Source: Tilletiopsis washingtonensis (lineage: Eukaryota > Basidiomycota > Exobasidiomycetes > Entylomatales). Taken from it: a stretch of 64,000 nt of DNA. Made by a program: the position numbers and the translations under genes. Position 1 is the first letter of the stretch, and the number at the start of each line of letters is the position of its first letter. Shown here in pieces: positions 37,173 to 47,226 of this stretch. Under the pieces are notes generated by a model that was not told the DNA's origin, made no database searches, and saw only the letters and a list, made by a program, of their open reading frames with translations. Where the stretch lies: the NCBI RefSeq assembly GCF_003144115.1, contig NW_020312010.1, positions 380,428 through 444,427 of the forward strand, in the 5' to 3' direction.

Positions 37173-40100
37173 ATGTCGGCGCCCTACAGCGCGCACCACC
37201 AGGTGCCCACCATCGAAAAGTTCCGGCAGGAGGAGGAGGCGCGCGAGCGTGCCGCCGCCGCGAATGACTCGCGCATTGCGCAGAGCGCCGACGAGGAGAA
37301 GGTCGGCGGCGCAGGCGCGGCGCCGGCACTGCAGGGCGCCGACCCGACACAGCAGGGCGAGGGCCTGCGCCAGCGCCGCGGGGCCGGCGACGCGCCGGGC
37401 GTGCCGCCCAAGGACGACGGCGACATGGCCGCCGGCCAGGCCGCCGGCGGCGGCGCGGCCGAGAAGGAGCGCCTGAAGAAGGCCGCGCAGCCGCAGGAGG
37501 GCAAGCCGACGGACTTCCAGGCCAAGGGCCGCCGCCGCGTCACCGACCCCACGACGAGCGGCGACGTCGAGATCGAGGACCAGGTGCCGCGCGACATTCC
37601 CGTCGACGTGCTCGAGAGCAAGAAGCCCGGCGGCTTCTCCTCCAAGCCGCCCAAGCTCGCCGAGAACTACAAGGCCTTCTTCACCGGCCCGTCGCCCGCC
37701 GAGCCGACCAACATCCTGCTGCAGCCGTTCCCGGCGCCCATCGACACCGACGCCTTTGCACGGCTGGAGGGCAACTTCCGCAACCTGGGCGTCGCGCTGG
37801 CCGCCGCGCTCGCCGTCGTGTGGTTCTTCACTGCCTTTGGCGCCGGCTACTTCCGCTTCGTGCTGCGCACGGGCATCCTCGTCGGCGTGGGCATCGGCGG
37901 TGCCTCGGCACTGGGCCTCTCGGCGCGCAAGATCGAGAAGGACCTCGAGGCGGTGCGCGCGCAGATGCACGAGCAGCGCGGCAAGGCTCACTCGCTGAGC
38001 GACACGCCGCTGCCGGAGAGGTGAGTGCAGCCGAGAAGATTCAGTTTAGCAGCGGGTACGCGGGCGTCGTCATCGTCGGAGCATGACCGGCGCTGCACTT
38101 CTCGCCATCGACGCGTCGAGGTACCTCCGCTGACCCCTCTCTTGCACCCATTCTCTCTCCCTTTCCTCTCCGTTCTCCGCCTCACTGCCTCCGTCCCTCC
38201 CTCACCAGTGTCGAGTGGCTGAATGCGCTCATCGCCACCGTCTGGAAGCAGATCTCGCCCGACATGTTCCTCGCGGTGAGTTTTGGCCTTCAGAAGCACC
38301 CAGTCCTCTCCCTTCTCCCAAAGACCTCCCTTCTGAGTCTCTCTACCCGACAGGCTGCGGACATGATAGAGGACACGATGCAAAGTTTGTTGTTTCTCAC
38401 TGAATAGACATCGTCCTGCCACTAATACGTCCTCTCCTCTCCAGTGAGCCTGCCTGGATTCATCTCGGCGGTCAAGGTCAGCGACCTCACGCACGGCCAC
38501 CCCGACTCGGCCCTGCGCCTCACGCACTTCCGCGGCCTCGCCGACAAGCCGAGCGACCCCAACTACCCTCAAGAGGAGTGGATAGATCAAGGGAGGCGAT
38601 CGGAGCTCAAGCCTGAGGAGAAGCCGGGTGCGATGGCGAAGAAGGATGACGGCAAGTCGGCCGGCGACGCTGACGGCGATGGCGTGGCCGACGAGGACGA
38701 GTCCGGCGTGAGTCTTCTACTCGATCCAGCTCCGCGCCGCTTGAACTGACGCTGCCCATCCTTTCTCCTTCCTCTGCAGTCGTTCCTCAACCTTGAGGTC
38801 GGTGAGTCTTCATCTGCGCAGGGTCTTGCCGGCCGCAGGCAGCTGATACCTTCCCTCTCTAGGCTTCGTCCTCATGAAGCGTCCCGGTCAGAAGACCAAG
38901 GCGGCGTCGCTGATGATCAGCTTCTTCATGGGCGCGTACGACCTCTTCCGCTTCCCTTTCAACGTCTGGGCCGAGATCACGGGCCTCAGCGGCACGGCGC
39001 GCCTGCGCGTCCAGTGAGTGGTACTGCGCGCCTGGGTCCTCCGTGCGATGCTGACCCTCCTCAGGTTCGTCGAGGCTGCGCCGTACGTGCGCAACGTGAC
39101 GATCACCATGATGGGCGTGCCCGACGTGCACGTCAACGTCGTGCCCATGGCACGGGCGCTGCCCAACGTGCTCGACCTGCCGCTCATCTCCGGCTTCGTC
39201 AAGAGCTCGATCGCGGCGGCGCTCAACGAGTACGTGGCGCCGAAGAGCATGACGCTCAACGTCGCCGACATGATCTCGGGCGCGCCGCCGGGCAAGGACG
39301 TCAACGCCATCGGCGTGCTTGTCGTGCACATCCAGCGCGGCATCGACCTCAGCGCGCAGGACGCCAGCGGCTCGAGCGACCCGTACGTCGTCATTTCGCT
39401 GGCCAAGTTCGGCAAGCCGCTGTACAGCAGCCGCATCATCTTCGAGGACCTCAACCCCAACTGGAACGAGTACGCCTTCGTGCCGATCACCAAGGACGAC
39501 CTCGCCAACGACGAGGTGCTCTCCGTGCAGCTGTGGGACTCGGACAAGCGCACCGCCGACGACATTGTCGGCCGCATCTCGCGCAACGTCGGCGAGCTGA
39601 CCAAGGGCGAGACGCGCAACAAGATGGTCGAGTACCGCGACGAGCTCAAGGGCTTTGAGGACGCAGACAAGATGCAGGGTGCGTGGTGTGTGCCGGCCAC
39701 GTGCGCCAGTGGCTGACCCTCCCCTCAGGCGCGCTCAAGTGGCGCTGCGGCTTCTTCGAGAAGGCCGCGTTCAACAAGGAGCTGTACAAGAAGGCCAAGC
39801 AGGCGCGTCGCGACGCCATGGAGGAGGCCGAGCGCAAGACCGCCGAGCAGGCCGAGGAGATGGCCAAGAAGCAGGGCACCGAGGAGGAGATCTCGGCGCT
39901 CAACTGCCCGCCCGAGGAGCGCTACCCGTCGGGCATCCTCTCGGTGACCCTGCACCACTGCATCGGCCTCGAGACGCGCGAGGTCGAGAAGGGCGTCAGC
40001 GGCAAGGAGCGCGAGCGCGGCTCGTCGGGCCAGGACGTCGAGGAGAAGGACCTCGAGCAGAACCTGCCCTCGGGCTACGCCGAGCTCGTGTACGGCGACT

Positions 40101-41227
40101 CGATTGTGTACCGCACGCGTGCCAAGATGTTCTCCAACTTCCCAATCGTGAGTGCTGGTGCAGGCCTAGCTGTGCGGCAGTGCTGACCCTGTCCACAGTG
40201 GGAGGCGCAGCACGAGGCCTTTGTGCGCGACTGGCGCTCGACGCCCGTGCGCATCGTCGTGCGCGACAGCCGCGTGCGCGAAAACGACCCGGTGCTCGGC
40301 ATCTGCGACATTTCGCTGCCCGACATTCTCACCGAGTCGAGCTCGGTGACGCGCTACTTTGCGCTGCAGGACGGCGTCGGCTACGGCAAGGTGCAGGCGA
40401 CGGTCTGCTGGCGCTCCATCACGCTGCAGGACGACATTCCCAAGTCGCTCCTCGGCGCCGACACGGCGACCGTCGAGCTGCTGAGCGCCATCACGCTCGA
40501 CGTGCAGGGCGAGCACGAGAGCCTGCGCAACGAGAAGATCAGCGTTACCACGGGCGACGTGACGCAGAAGCTGAGCGCGGTGACGAAGCAGGAGGGCCTC
40601 GAGCTCGGCGACGACGAGCAGGACAATGGCTTCCTCACGCGCCTGCCCGTCTACGACCGCCACTCGTCGACGCTGAGCTTCAGCTTCGGCGGCCAGGGCC
40701 TGCTCGGCGGCAAGGTCGAGGCCGTCGCCGTCGTGTCGCTGCTCGAGCTCGCGGACGGCGAGATTGTCGATCTCTCGGTGCCGCTGCTCGCCGGCAAGAA
40801 GCTCGGCACGCTCGCGCGCAACCACATCGACGAGGAGACGGCCAAGACGCACGAGTTCCAGGAGATCGGCACGCTGCACGTCAAGCTGCGCGTCGACCCG
40901 GGCCTCGACGCGGACCATGCTGCGCTGGCCAAGGGCCAGACGCGCCGCCACGAGTTCGAGGTCTTTGACCGCCTGGTCGGCATGCCCGAGGCGGCAGAGA
41001 AGAACGCGCACGCCGACGACGACGGCGTCATCGACCGCAAGGAGCGCAAGGCGATCAACGAGGCCAAGACCAAGGCACTGCACTCGCGCCACCGCGGCAG
41101 CTACGGCTACGCGCCCGTGCGCACGGGCGCGTGGGCCAAGCAGGGCATGCGCGACAGGGTGCGCAAGCTCAGCATGAAGCTCACGGGCAAGAAGAGCAAC
41201 GAGCGCGAGGTGGCCTCGGAGGCCTAG
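37173..41227 (+). CDS. Tricalbin / extended-synaptotagmin-like SMP-C2 protein
   Basis: Nine exons: 37173..38020, 38209..38275, 38354..38384, 38445..38707, 38780..38801, 38863..39013, 39065..39678, 39729..40147 and 40199..41227; 1147 residues. An N-terminal charged region of ~200 residues is followed by a membrane hairpin at about 205-245 (VALAAALAVVWFFTAFGAGY, GILVGVGIGGASALGL). The SMP lipid-transfer domain follows (VEWLNALIATVWKQISPDMF, PGFISAVKVSDL, FRFPFNVWAEITG). A C2 domain sits at about 543-640 (VLVVHIQRGIDLSAQD, SSDPYVVISLAKFG, NPNWNEYAF). A second, less canonical C2 lies at about 733-850. Such proteins tether the ER to the plasma membrane and move lipids. One exon is only 22 nt. The Ca-binding Asp pattern in the first C2 looks largely kept. 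Confidence 0.9.
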
Positions 41228-41721
41228 CGACGGCAAAGACCACGACGACCGCGCGTCATCCTTTCCCTCTCCTCCCTTTCTTGTACGCTTTCCGCACGAC
41301 AGTGAAGACAATTGACGACACGTACCGCTCGCATCGCAACGCTTGGCTTGCATGAGAGAGAGCGAGAAGAGCAGAGGCAGGTAGAAGAGAGAGAGAGGGC
41401 GCGAGTAACGAGCACGCGACGCTGAGACGTGCCCGCTCCCTGGGTCGCGAAGTCATCACGCCGTTATGTGCTCAAGGAACGGCGTTGCTCGGTACGGGTC
41501 TGGCCGGAGCTGGGACATGGTCTGCGGCCCGGCACGGGTGCGCGACAAGTGTGAGGGTCAAGTATGCGGAACATGTGTGTGACGGGCGGAACAGGTGAGG
41601 ACGGACGAGGATGCGCTAGCGAGCTCCTAGTCGAGAGGGCTCGAGGCTTGCGGCTCCTTCTGGACGTGCACATCAGCAACGGCGCACCGCACGGCCTCTG
41701 TTGGCACTCACCAGTCGCGCA
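41228..41721. other. Intergenic between convergent genes
   Basis: A 494-base gap between the SMP/C2 stop and the 3' end of coiled-coil gene A. It contains GA-rich sequence near 41350-41400. The part nearest gene A (41640-41721) resembles the sequence just downstream of gene B (43740-43827), so the duplication may extend past the stops. Confidence 0.4.
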
Positions 41722-42855
41722 TCAGGCGCGCTTCTTGAAGTCGGGCTTGCGGCCGCTGTAGGGACGCTTGACGCCGCTGAACGTCGGAGAGGTCAGCGGT
41801 CGTCCAGATGCATGCTGTGAGCACCACAGCAGCTCACCGGCTGGCCTCAGCGGGACCCTTCTGCTTGTCCTCGCCCGTGCTGACGCGCGGCTTCTTCGAG
41901 CTGTCAGCCGCAGGGTCGCGGCTGGGGGCTGTTGCACTAGCGTCAGAGGCCGAGTGACGCGGCTCGGTTCTCATGCTGGACGTACAACGGGCAAACGCGC
42001 TCTGGCTAGAGGAGGCAGGCATCGCCTCGACGGCGGGCGCGGGGTCGCGCTCGCGCTTCTTGATGAGGCCGACGCCAGAGCCTGGGTGGAGGAGAAATGA
42101 GTGGCATGCGCTCGAAGCTTGCATACACGCCCTCTGGACTCACCGGCGCCGCCGGGAGCAGCCTTAGGCTTCTTCTGGACGGCGGAGGCCTCGACCATGA
42201 CCAGCGCCTTCGCCTTGGGCTCCTCGCCGTCCGACTCGTTCTCCTCGGTGCCCATCTCCTCACCGAGCTTCTGGAGTTCGTCCTCGGCCGCCTGGTCATC
42301 GTCCTCGTCACTGGCGGCGCCGTTGGCTGATGACAACGTGGCGACTCAGCGATGCACGCAGGCAGCATGCAAACAGAGACGACTCACCGAGCTGCTGCTT
42401 CTTCGCCTCGTCGGCAAGGCAGGCGGGGCACTGGCCGCAGTCGCCGTCCTGGCTGCTCTCCTCGTCGTCGTCATCATCGTCGCTATCGCTGGGCAGCTCG
42501 TCGAGGCCGGTGACCTTGGTGAAGAGCTCGTCGAGCGCCTTCTGCTTGAGCTCCTTGGCCGTCTGCGCGATGGTGCGGAAGGCGAGACGCTTGCGCTCGT
42601 CGAGCATGCCCTTCTCTTCCTCGAGCATGCGCTTATCCTCCTTGAGGAAGCTCATCTCCACGTCGACGCGCTCCTGGCGGTCGGCGATGATCTCCTCGAG
42701 GTCGCGGATCGTGGAGAGCGAGTCATCGTACTCGTCGCGCGCAAGGCCGCTGACGTACATGGCCTGCTTCTCGAGACGCTGAAGACGGCGCGGCTCAGCT
42801 GCTGCTGCAAGCTAAGCGGCACGGTGCAGCTCACCTTCTCAGCAGAGCGAGGCAT
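41722..42855 (-). CDS. Acidic coiled-coil protein, tandem gene A
   Basis: Five exons: 42855..42835 (only MPRSAEK), 42778..42388, 42326..42144, 42081..41838 and 41776..41722; 297 residues. Exon 2 encodes a long helical coiled coil (YDDSLSTIRDLEEIIADRQE, FLKEDKRMLEEEKGMLDERK, FRTIAQTAKELKQKALDELF) followed by a run of Asp/Glu and a CGQCPAC motif. Exons 3-4 are acidic, then Lys/Ser-rich. The last exon gives GVKRPYSGRKPDFKKRA. I recognise no family. Gene B at 43828-45303 has the same layout: a tiny first exon, a coiled-coil exon, an acidic stretch, and a last exon of exactly 55 nt ending in an RPxSG...RA tail. The promoters also align. This is a tandem duplicate of a family of unknown function; the charged tails suggest nuclear location. 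Confidence 0.8.
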
Positions 42856-43213
42856 CTTGAGGGACTCGAAGGCGGTGATGTGCGGTGTGAGAGTTGCTGG
42901 GAGAAGAGAAGGCGCGAGCGAGGTGTGCAGCGAGCGGGAGTGCGGTGGGAAGTGGTGGTGGAGAGGCAGGGCGGGCACGGGTGCGGGGCCTTCATAAGCT
43001 GCTCGCTCGCTGCTGCGCTGGCACGGGCTCGTTCTGCTACGCCGAGCCCCCACCGGGCTCGCCGAGAGCAGCCGGCCGCCTGTGTCGCAGCACCACGCTC
43101 TGCCGCTGCTGCCGTGCCGAGCCTCGCGACGTCGTCATCGCTCGCGGTGCACCTGCCCGACTCGGCGCGGCGGCAGCAGCGCAGAGCGGCAGCGGCTCGA
43201 GAGTGCACGGCGT

Positions 43214-43338
43214 CGCCCCTGTGGCGGCCCGCGGCTGCTCTAAGTGCCGCGATAGTGCCTGATTTGGACGAGCGTCGCGCGACAACACAGCGCACGTGAG
43301 GCATGAGCGACGCGCGACGCGTCAAGAGGCCCCCTGAC
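43214..43338. repeat. Duplicated promoter block, copy upstream of gene A
   Basis: This ~125-base block aligns with 45675-45801. Shared stretches include GGCTGCTCTAAG, TGCCTGATTTGGACGAGC, GCGCACGTGAGG and GACGCGCGACGCGTC, in the same order and orientation relative to the downstream gene. Both copies contain a CACGTG box. Confidence 0.9.
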
Positions 43339-43638
43339 TGCGACAGCGGCGGCTTTGGTCCAGCGAGTGGGACGCTGGCTATCTCTGCGCCATTGTATGA
43401 AGAGCAGACAATGCTTGAGAGACGACTTTGAGCTGGTCTCGGTGATGGTGGCCCTTGAACGTATGCATCCGCCGTGCTCAACGGCGTCAAAAGCGAGCAC
43501 GCCGAGGCGTCGTGCGCGCGCAGCTGAGCTCGCAGCTTTTTGCTTCTGCCCTCATTCTCCTGACACTGCTCGGCCGACCTCTCATCATGCCTCTCACATG
43601 ATAGACGCTGTCACTTCTCGCTTCACACGCAAAGAGGG

Positions 43639-43697
43639 TCAAGTGCGGGACATGGTACGGATCAGTCAAGTGCGGGCCGGGACATGGTACGGATCAG
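43639..43697. repeat. Short direct repeat, two copies
   Basis: TCAAGTGCGGG followed by GGGACATGGTACGGATCAG occurs twice head to tail (43639-43665 and 43666-43697). The second copy has five extra bases. Confidence 0.9.
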
Positions 43698-43827
43698 TGG
43701 TGGCGGGAAGAAGGATGCGCTGCCGAGCTCCAGTGGATAGCGGGCTCGAAGCTTGCGATCACTGCTGGCGCTGGAAGTTAGCAGCAGCGCATAGCACGTC
43801 ATCCGTCGGCACTCACTGGAGAGCGCA

Positions 43828-45303
43828 TCAGGCGCGGCGCTGGTACTCGCGGTTGCTGCTGCCGCTAGGACGCTGGGCGCTGCTGAAGACGAAACACATC
43901 AGCGAAAGTGCACGCTCGCAGAAGCACCATGACTCACCGGCTGCCCTCGGCATGGGCCTCGGGCTGCGCAGCCTCGGCACGGTCGAGGAAGGCGTTGCCC
44001 GCCTTGCTGGCGCGAGGCTTCTGCTTGGGCGCCGCGCGGCCGGCGATCTTGCGCACAGGGGCGCCCAGCTCTGTGGTCGCAGATGGTCAGCTCAGCGCAG
44101 GGTGTCAGGTAGGGACTGGGGATGCTGGACGCACTGGCAGCCGCGAGGGCAGGACCCTGGAGGCCGCGAGTGCCACCGCTCTTCTCGGCGCCCGCATCGC
44201 GCTCGGACGTCTTGCTACCGGCAGCGCCATCGTCGTCGCCCTTTCTAGTGGGAGGGCGCTGGCCGGTGATCTGGAAGAACGCTTCTTCAAGGTAGCCACG
44301 CTTGAGCTCCTTGGCGATGTCAGTGACGGAGCGGGACGCCTGACGCTTGAGCTCGGGGAGTCCTCCCTTCAGCTTCTCCAGGCCCTCCTGCATGTCCTCG
44401 ATGGCGATCAGCGCGCTCTCGTACTTGGCGCGCGCGCGAAGGCTGACGGCCTCGGCCTGCACCATGACGGTCTGGTGCGGCGGGTTGTTTGAGAGTTGGC
44501 AAATGCTCATCGCCCCCGTCTGACTCACCTCACTAGGCGAGAGGCGGGGTGCGTTGGCTGTGCTCGAGGCCTGCGCGCGAGAGCGAGGGCGGCGGCCACG
44601 TGCCTGCTCGTCGGCCGACTCAGCCGGGGCGTCGTACTCCATGCCGGACAGAGTAGGGCCTGGACGGAAGTGTCAGAGTAATCACGCAGACGAGCAGCTG
44701 GAACACGGAGAAGCTGACGAGACTCACTCGCAGAGCGAGACTCAGACTGCTCGGCGGCGCTGCCGTCTCCGCTCAGCTCCATCTCCTCGTCCGAATCATC
44801 CTCGGCTGCGGCTGGGCTCGTGTAAGCAATGCACGTATGCGCCGGTGAGGCAAAACATACACGTCTCCTCGTCAGATGCCTCTCTCGAGAAGCTTTCGTA
44901 GTCGTCCTCTTCCTCCGGAAGCTCAGTGAAGATGGCCTTGAATGCTGCCTTCAGGGCCGCAGGGTCGTCCGAGCCGGCGCGGTCGCGGATCTCCTGCATT
45001 TGAGCCGCCATGTTCTCGGCGTCGTTGACCATCTTGTTGGCGATGTCGTCAAGGGTGCGGCGCGACAGGCTCTTGAGGGTGCGGCCGTTGCGCTCAAGGA
45101 ACGCCAGCTCTTCCTGAAGCTTGGTGATCTGCGTCTGCACAGCGTCGATCTCGAGCTTGTTCTCCTGATACTCGGCGCGTACAGAGAGGCTGAAGACCTT
45201 GGCCTCGCGGTAATCGCGCTGCGCAGGAGTGACTGGCGTCAGCTCGCTGTCACAGAGGGCGGGAGCAGGGCGACTCGGGACTTACGGGACCGGGCTCGGG
45301 CAT
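43828..45303 (-). CDS. Acidic coiled-coil protein with doubled unit, tandem gene B
   Basis: Seven exons: 45303..45286 (MPEPGP), 45218..44863, 44816..44728, 44659..44529, 44471..44135, 44070..43938 and 43882..43828; 372 residues. Two coiled-coil units are present. Unit 1 (exon 2) has KVFSLSVRAEYQENKLEID, QITKLQEELAFLERN, RTLDDIANKM and IFTELPEEEDD. Unit 2 (exon 5) has AVSLRARAKYESALIAIEDM, LKRQASRSVTDIAKELKRG and AFFQITG. Unit 2 resembles gene A at the same points (RTIAQTAKELKQKALDELFTKVTG is split between its two halves there). An acidic Ser-rich linker (AEDDSDEEMELSGDGS) joins the units. The end, SAQRPSGSSNREYQRRA, matches gene A's tail and 55-nt exon. The second intron is short (46 nt). Family and function unknown; probably a scaffold or chromatin-associated protein by composition only. 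Confidence 0.78.
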
Positions 45304-46539
45304 GACGCTTAGCTGGTGGATTGCTGGGCGGGATGTGAGAGCGAGGGCGGCCGACGCGAGGAGATGCAGTGGACGCAGGTGCGGTGGAGGGTGGTGGTGG
45401 AGAGGCAAGGCGAGCGAGCGAGGGCCCGGGGGACTTCATAAGCTGCTCGCTGGCGCTGTTACGCTCTCAGCTCGCCACAGCAGAGCGTCGAGCATCGCGC
45501 TACGCAGGCCGCCAGTAAGAGTGTGCCAGCTTGCTGCTCTGCTGCTGCGGGCGTGCTCGAGGCCCAAGACGCCGTCAGCGCGCGCTGTGCGCCTGCCCGA
45601 CTCGGTGTTGCGGCGCAGCAGCACAGCGGCTCGAGGCACTGCAGCCGCAGCCGAGGGAGGAGCTGCTAAGGCTTTGCCCCTGTGGCGCTGCATGCTGCGC
45701 GGCTGCTCTAAGCGACCGCGATGTGCCTGATTTGGACGAGCAGCGCGCCAAACACCGGCGCACGTGAGGCCGACGCGCGACGCGTCCAGGAGGCCCCTGA
45801 CGGCGACGGCAGCCGCCTCAGGCCGCCGTGGAGTGGCGGACTGCCGCACGAGGGGATGACTGATGCCTTCTTGAGCGGTCCACGCTGAGCTGTTGCTCGA
45901 TGAGGGCTGACCGGCGTGATTTGCAAGGCAGTCAGCCCTGGCACGCTATCGCTCGGGGTGCCCAGAGCGTCAAAAACTAAGACATCGCCGCGCGCGCGGC
46001 GGGGCAGGCGCACGGCGGTGCGGTCACGCGGCTCCTCGCCTCGTTCTCCTCTTCCTCCCGGCTGCCGGCCGCGCAATGACGGCCGAACGCCCGCTTCGCT
46101 TGGCCTTCCTCACCGAGAAGCGAGCTGATACATGGCGCTTCGAACAGAAGAGGAGCGGTGTGCAGTCGCGAGTGTGCGCCTTGTCTCTGCGCGCGATGCC
46201 CACGCATGCAAACTGCTCCCACGCGCTCAGCGGCGATCTTCACGCTCCGCGCCTGCCCTGCAGCGGGTGCGGGTGACAGGTGGAGGGCTGCGACCCTTCC
46301 TGCGCCTCGAGAGCTCGGGTCACGCGGACGAGCCCTTCTCTGCCTCGCCCAGCAGGCAGGCAGCTTCACACACGCGACAGCAAGGCAGCCAGATCACAGC
46401 ACAGAAGCGGCAGGGAGGTATTCAATGCTTTGTATTATCGTCTACGTGAGGTGGCAGGTGCTCATTGATTCTGCTCGTGCTGCGCCGCGTGCTTTGGACG
46501 ATGCCGACGCGCCGAGTTGGACGCGAGTGAGCGACGACC
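45304..46539 (-). promoter_or_regulatory. Promoter region of gene B and unassigned spacer
   Basis: About 1.2 kb. The half nearest gene B carries the second copy of the duplicated promoter, including ACTTCATAAGCTGCTCGCT near 45432-45450 and CACGTG at 45761-45766. From 45830 to 46539 several unconvincing frames are open on both strands and I see nothing I can support. Confidence 0.45.
45675..45801. repeat. Duplicated promoter block, copy upstream of gene B
   Basis: This is the partner of 43214-43338, with the same order of shared words and the same CACGTG box. With the TTCATAAGCTGCTCGCT element nearer each ATG, it shows that the duplication included several hundred bases of upstream sequence. 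Confidence 0.9.
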
Positions 46540-46897
46540 TTAGACGGTCGGCTGCTGCACCGGCGCGGGGCCCTCCGAGCCGGGGCCGCCGGTCGTGGCG
46601 TCGTGCTCTGAGGAAAGAAAAGAGAGTCAGCACAAGGTCGACAGCGGCTGATGGTGAAGCAGCGCGACCACGGGCAATTGATGCGGGCTGAACGCCTGGC
46701 GCCCGTGCATCTTCTCCCTCCTCATTGCCTTTCCAAGATGATCAAGACGCAGCCCACTCACGCTCGACGCTCTTGTCCGGGATGCTCTCGCGGCCAGCAG
46801 CGCCGGGGATCTGCGGCTCGCCAGCGGCGGCGCGCTTCTCGTTCTCGGCGATGCGCGCCGCCTCGGGCTTGGCCGTCTCGTTGAAGGTGGTCTGCAT
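46540..46897 (-). CDS. Small conserved-looking hydrophilic protein, 67 residues
   Basis: Two exons, 46897..46762 and 46607..46540, in phase across a 154-nt intron (GTGAGT...CTTTCCTCAG); 67 residues. The product is hydrophilic: MQTTFNETAKPEAARIAENE, then GEPQIPGAAGRESIPDKSVE, then a Gly/Pro/Gln-rich tail ending VQQPTV. There is no signal peptide, membrane span or Cys. Clean splice signals, a pyrimidine-rich acceptor and a balanced composition support a real gene. I recognise no family. It is divergent from the RAD10 gene across ~330 bp, so the two could share regulation. Confidence 0.6.
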
Positions 46898-47226
46898 GGT
46901 TGAGAGTTTGAGGGGTGGTTGGGTGAAAGAGAGTGATGTGTGGGTGGTGGTCGGGAAGAAGGAGGAGCGGCTCGGTTGATCTTCAAGTGGGGCTGGCGGA
47001 CCCACACCTCGGCTGGGCTCGAAGGCAGCACAAGCACGAGGAAGGCGAAGGGTGCCGGCCTCGATATCCCGCGGCAAGACAGGAGGCGCTGATGTCACTG
47101 TGCGGTGCGCGCGCGTCACGTGTGAGCATCTGGACCCCAGAATAGCCGCGCTCGCCTCCACTCCCGACCACCACCACCTCGAAGCTCGACCATCCTCAGC
47201 ATCCCGCAGTCTCTGTGCCAGGCAGC
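46898..47226. promoter_or_regulatory. Divergent promoter between the 67-residue gene and RAD10
   Basis: A 329-base gap. It includes CACGTGTG around 47118. No gene is seen. Confidence 0.35.

Larger units (their letters stand above)
42856..43827 (-). promoter_or_regulatory. Promoter of gene A and 3' flank of gene B
   Basis: A 972-base spacer between the two tandem coiled-coil genes. On the minus strand, upstream of gene A, it holds a TTCATAAGCTGCTCGCT element (around 42991-43007) and a CACGTG box (43293-43298). Both recur upstream of gene B. A short direct repeat at 43639-43697 lies nearer gene B. No other gene is supported. Confidence 0.5.

Noticed and set aside
46076-46449. Overlapping plus-strand frames of 66-177 residues
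   Set aside because: There is no start context, splice pattern or domain, and composition is typical of chance frames in GC-rich DNA.
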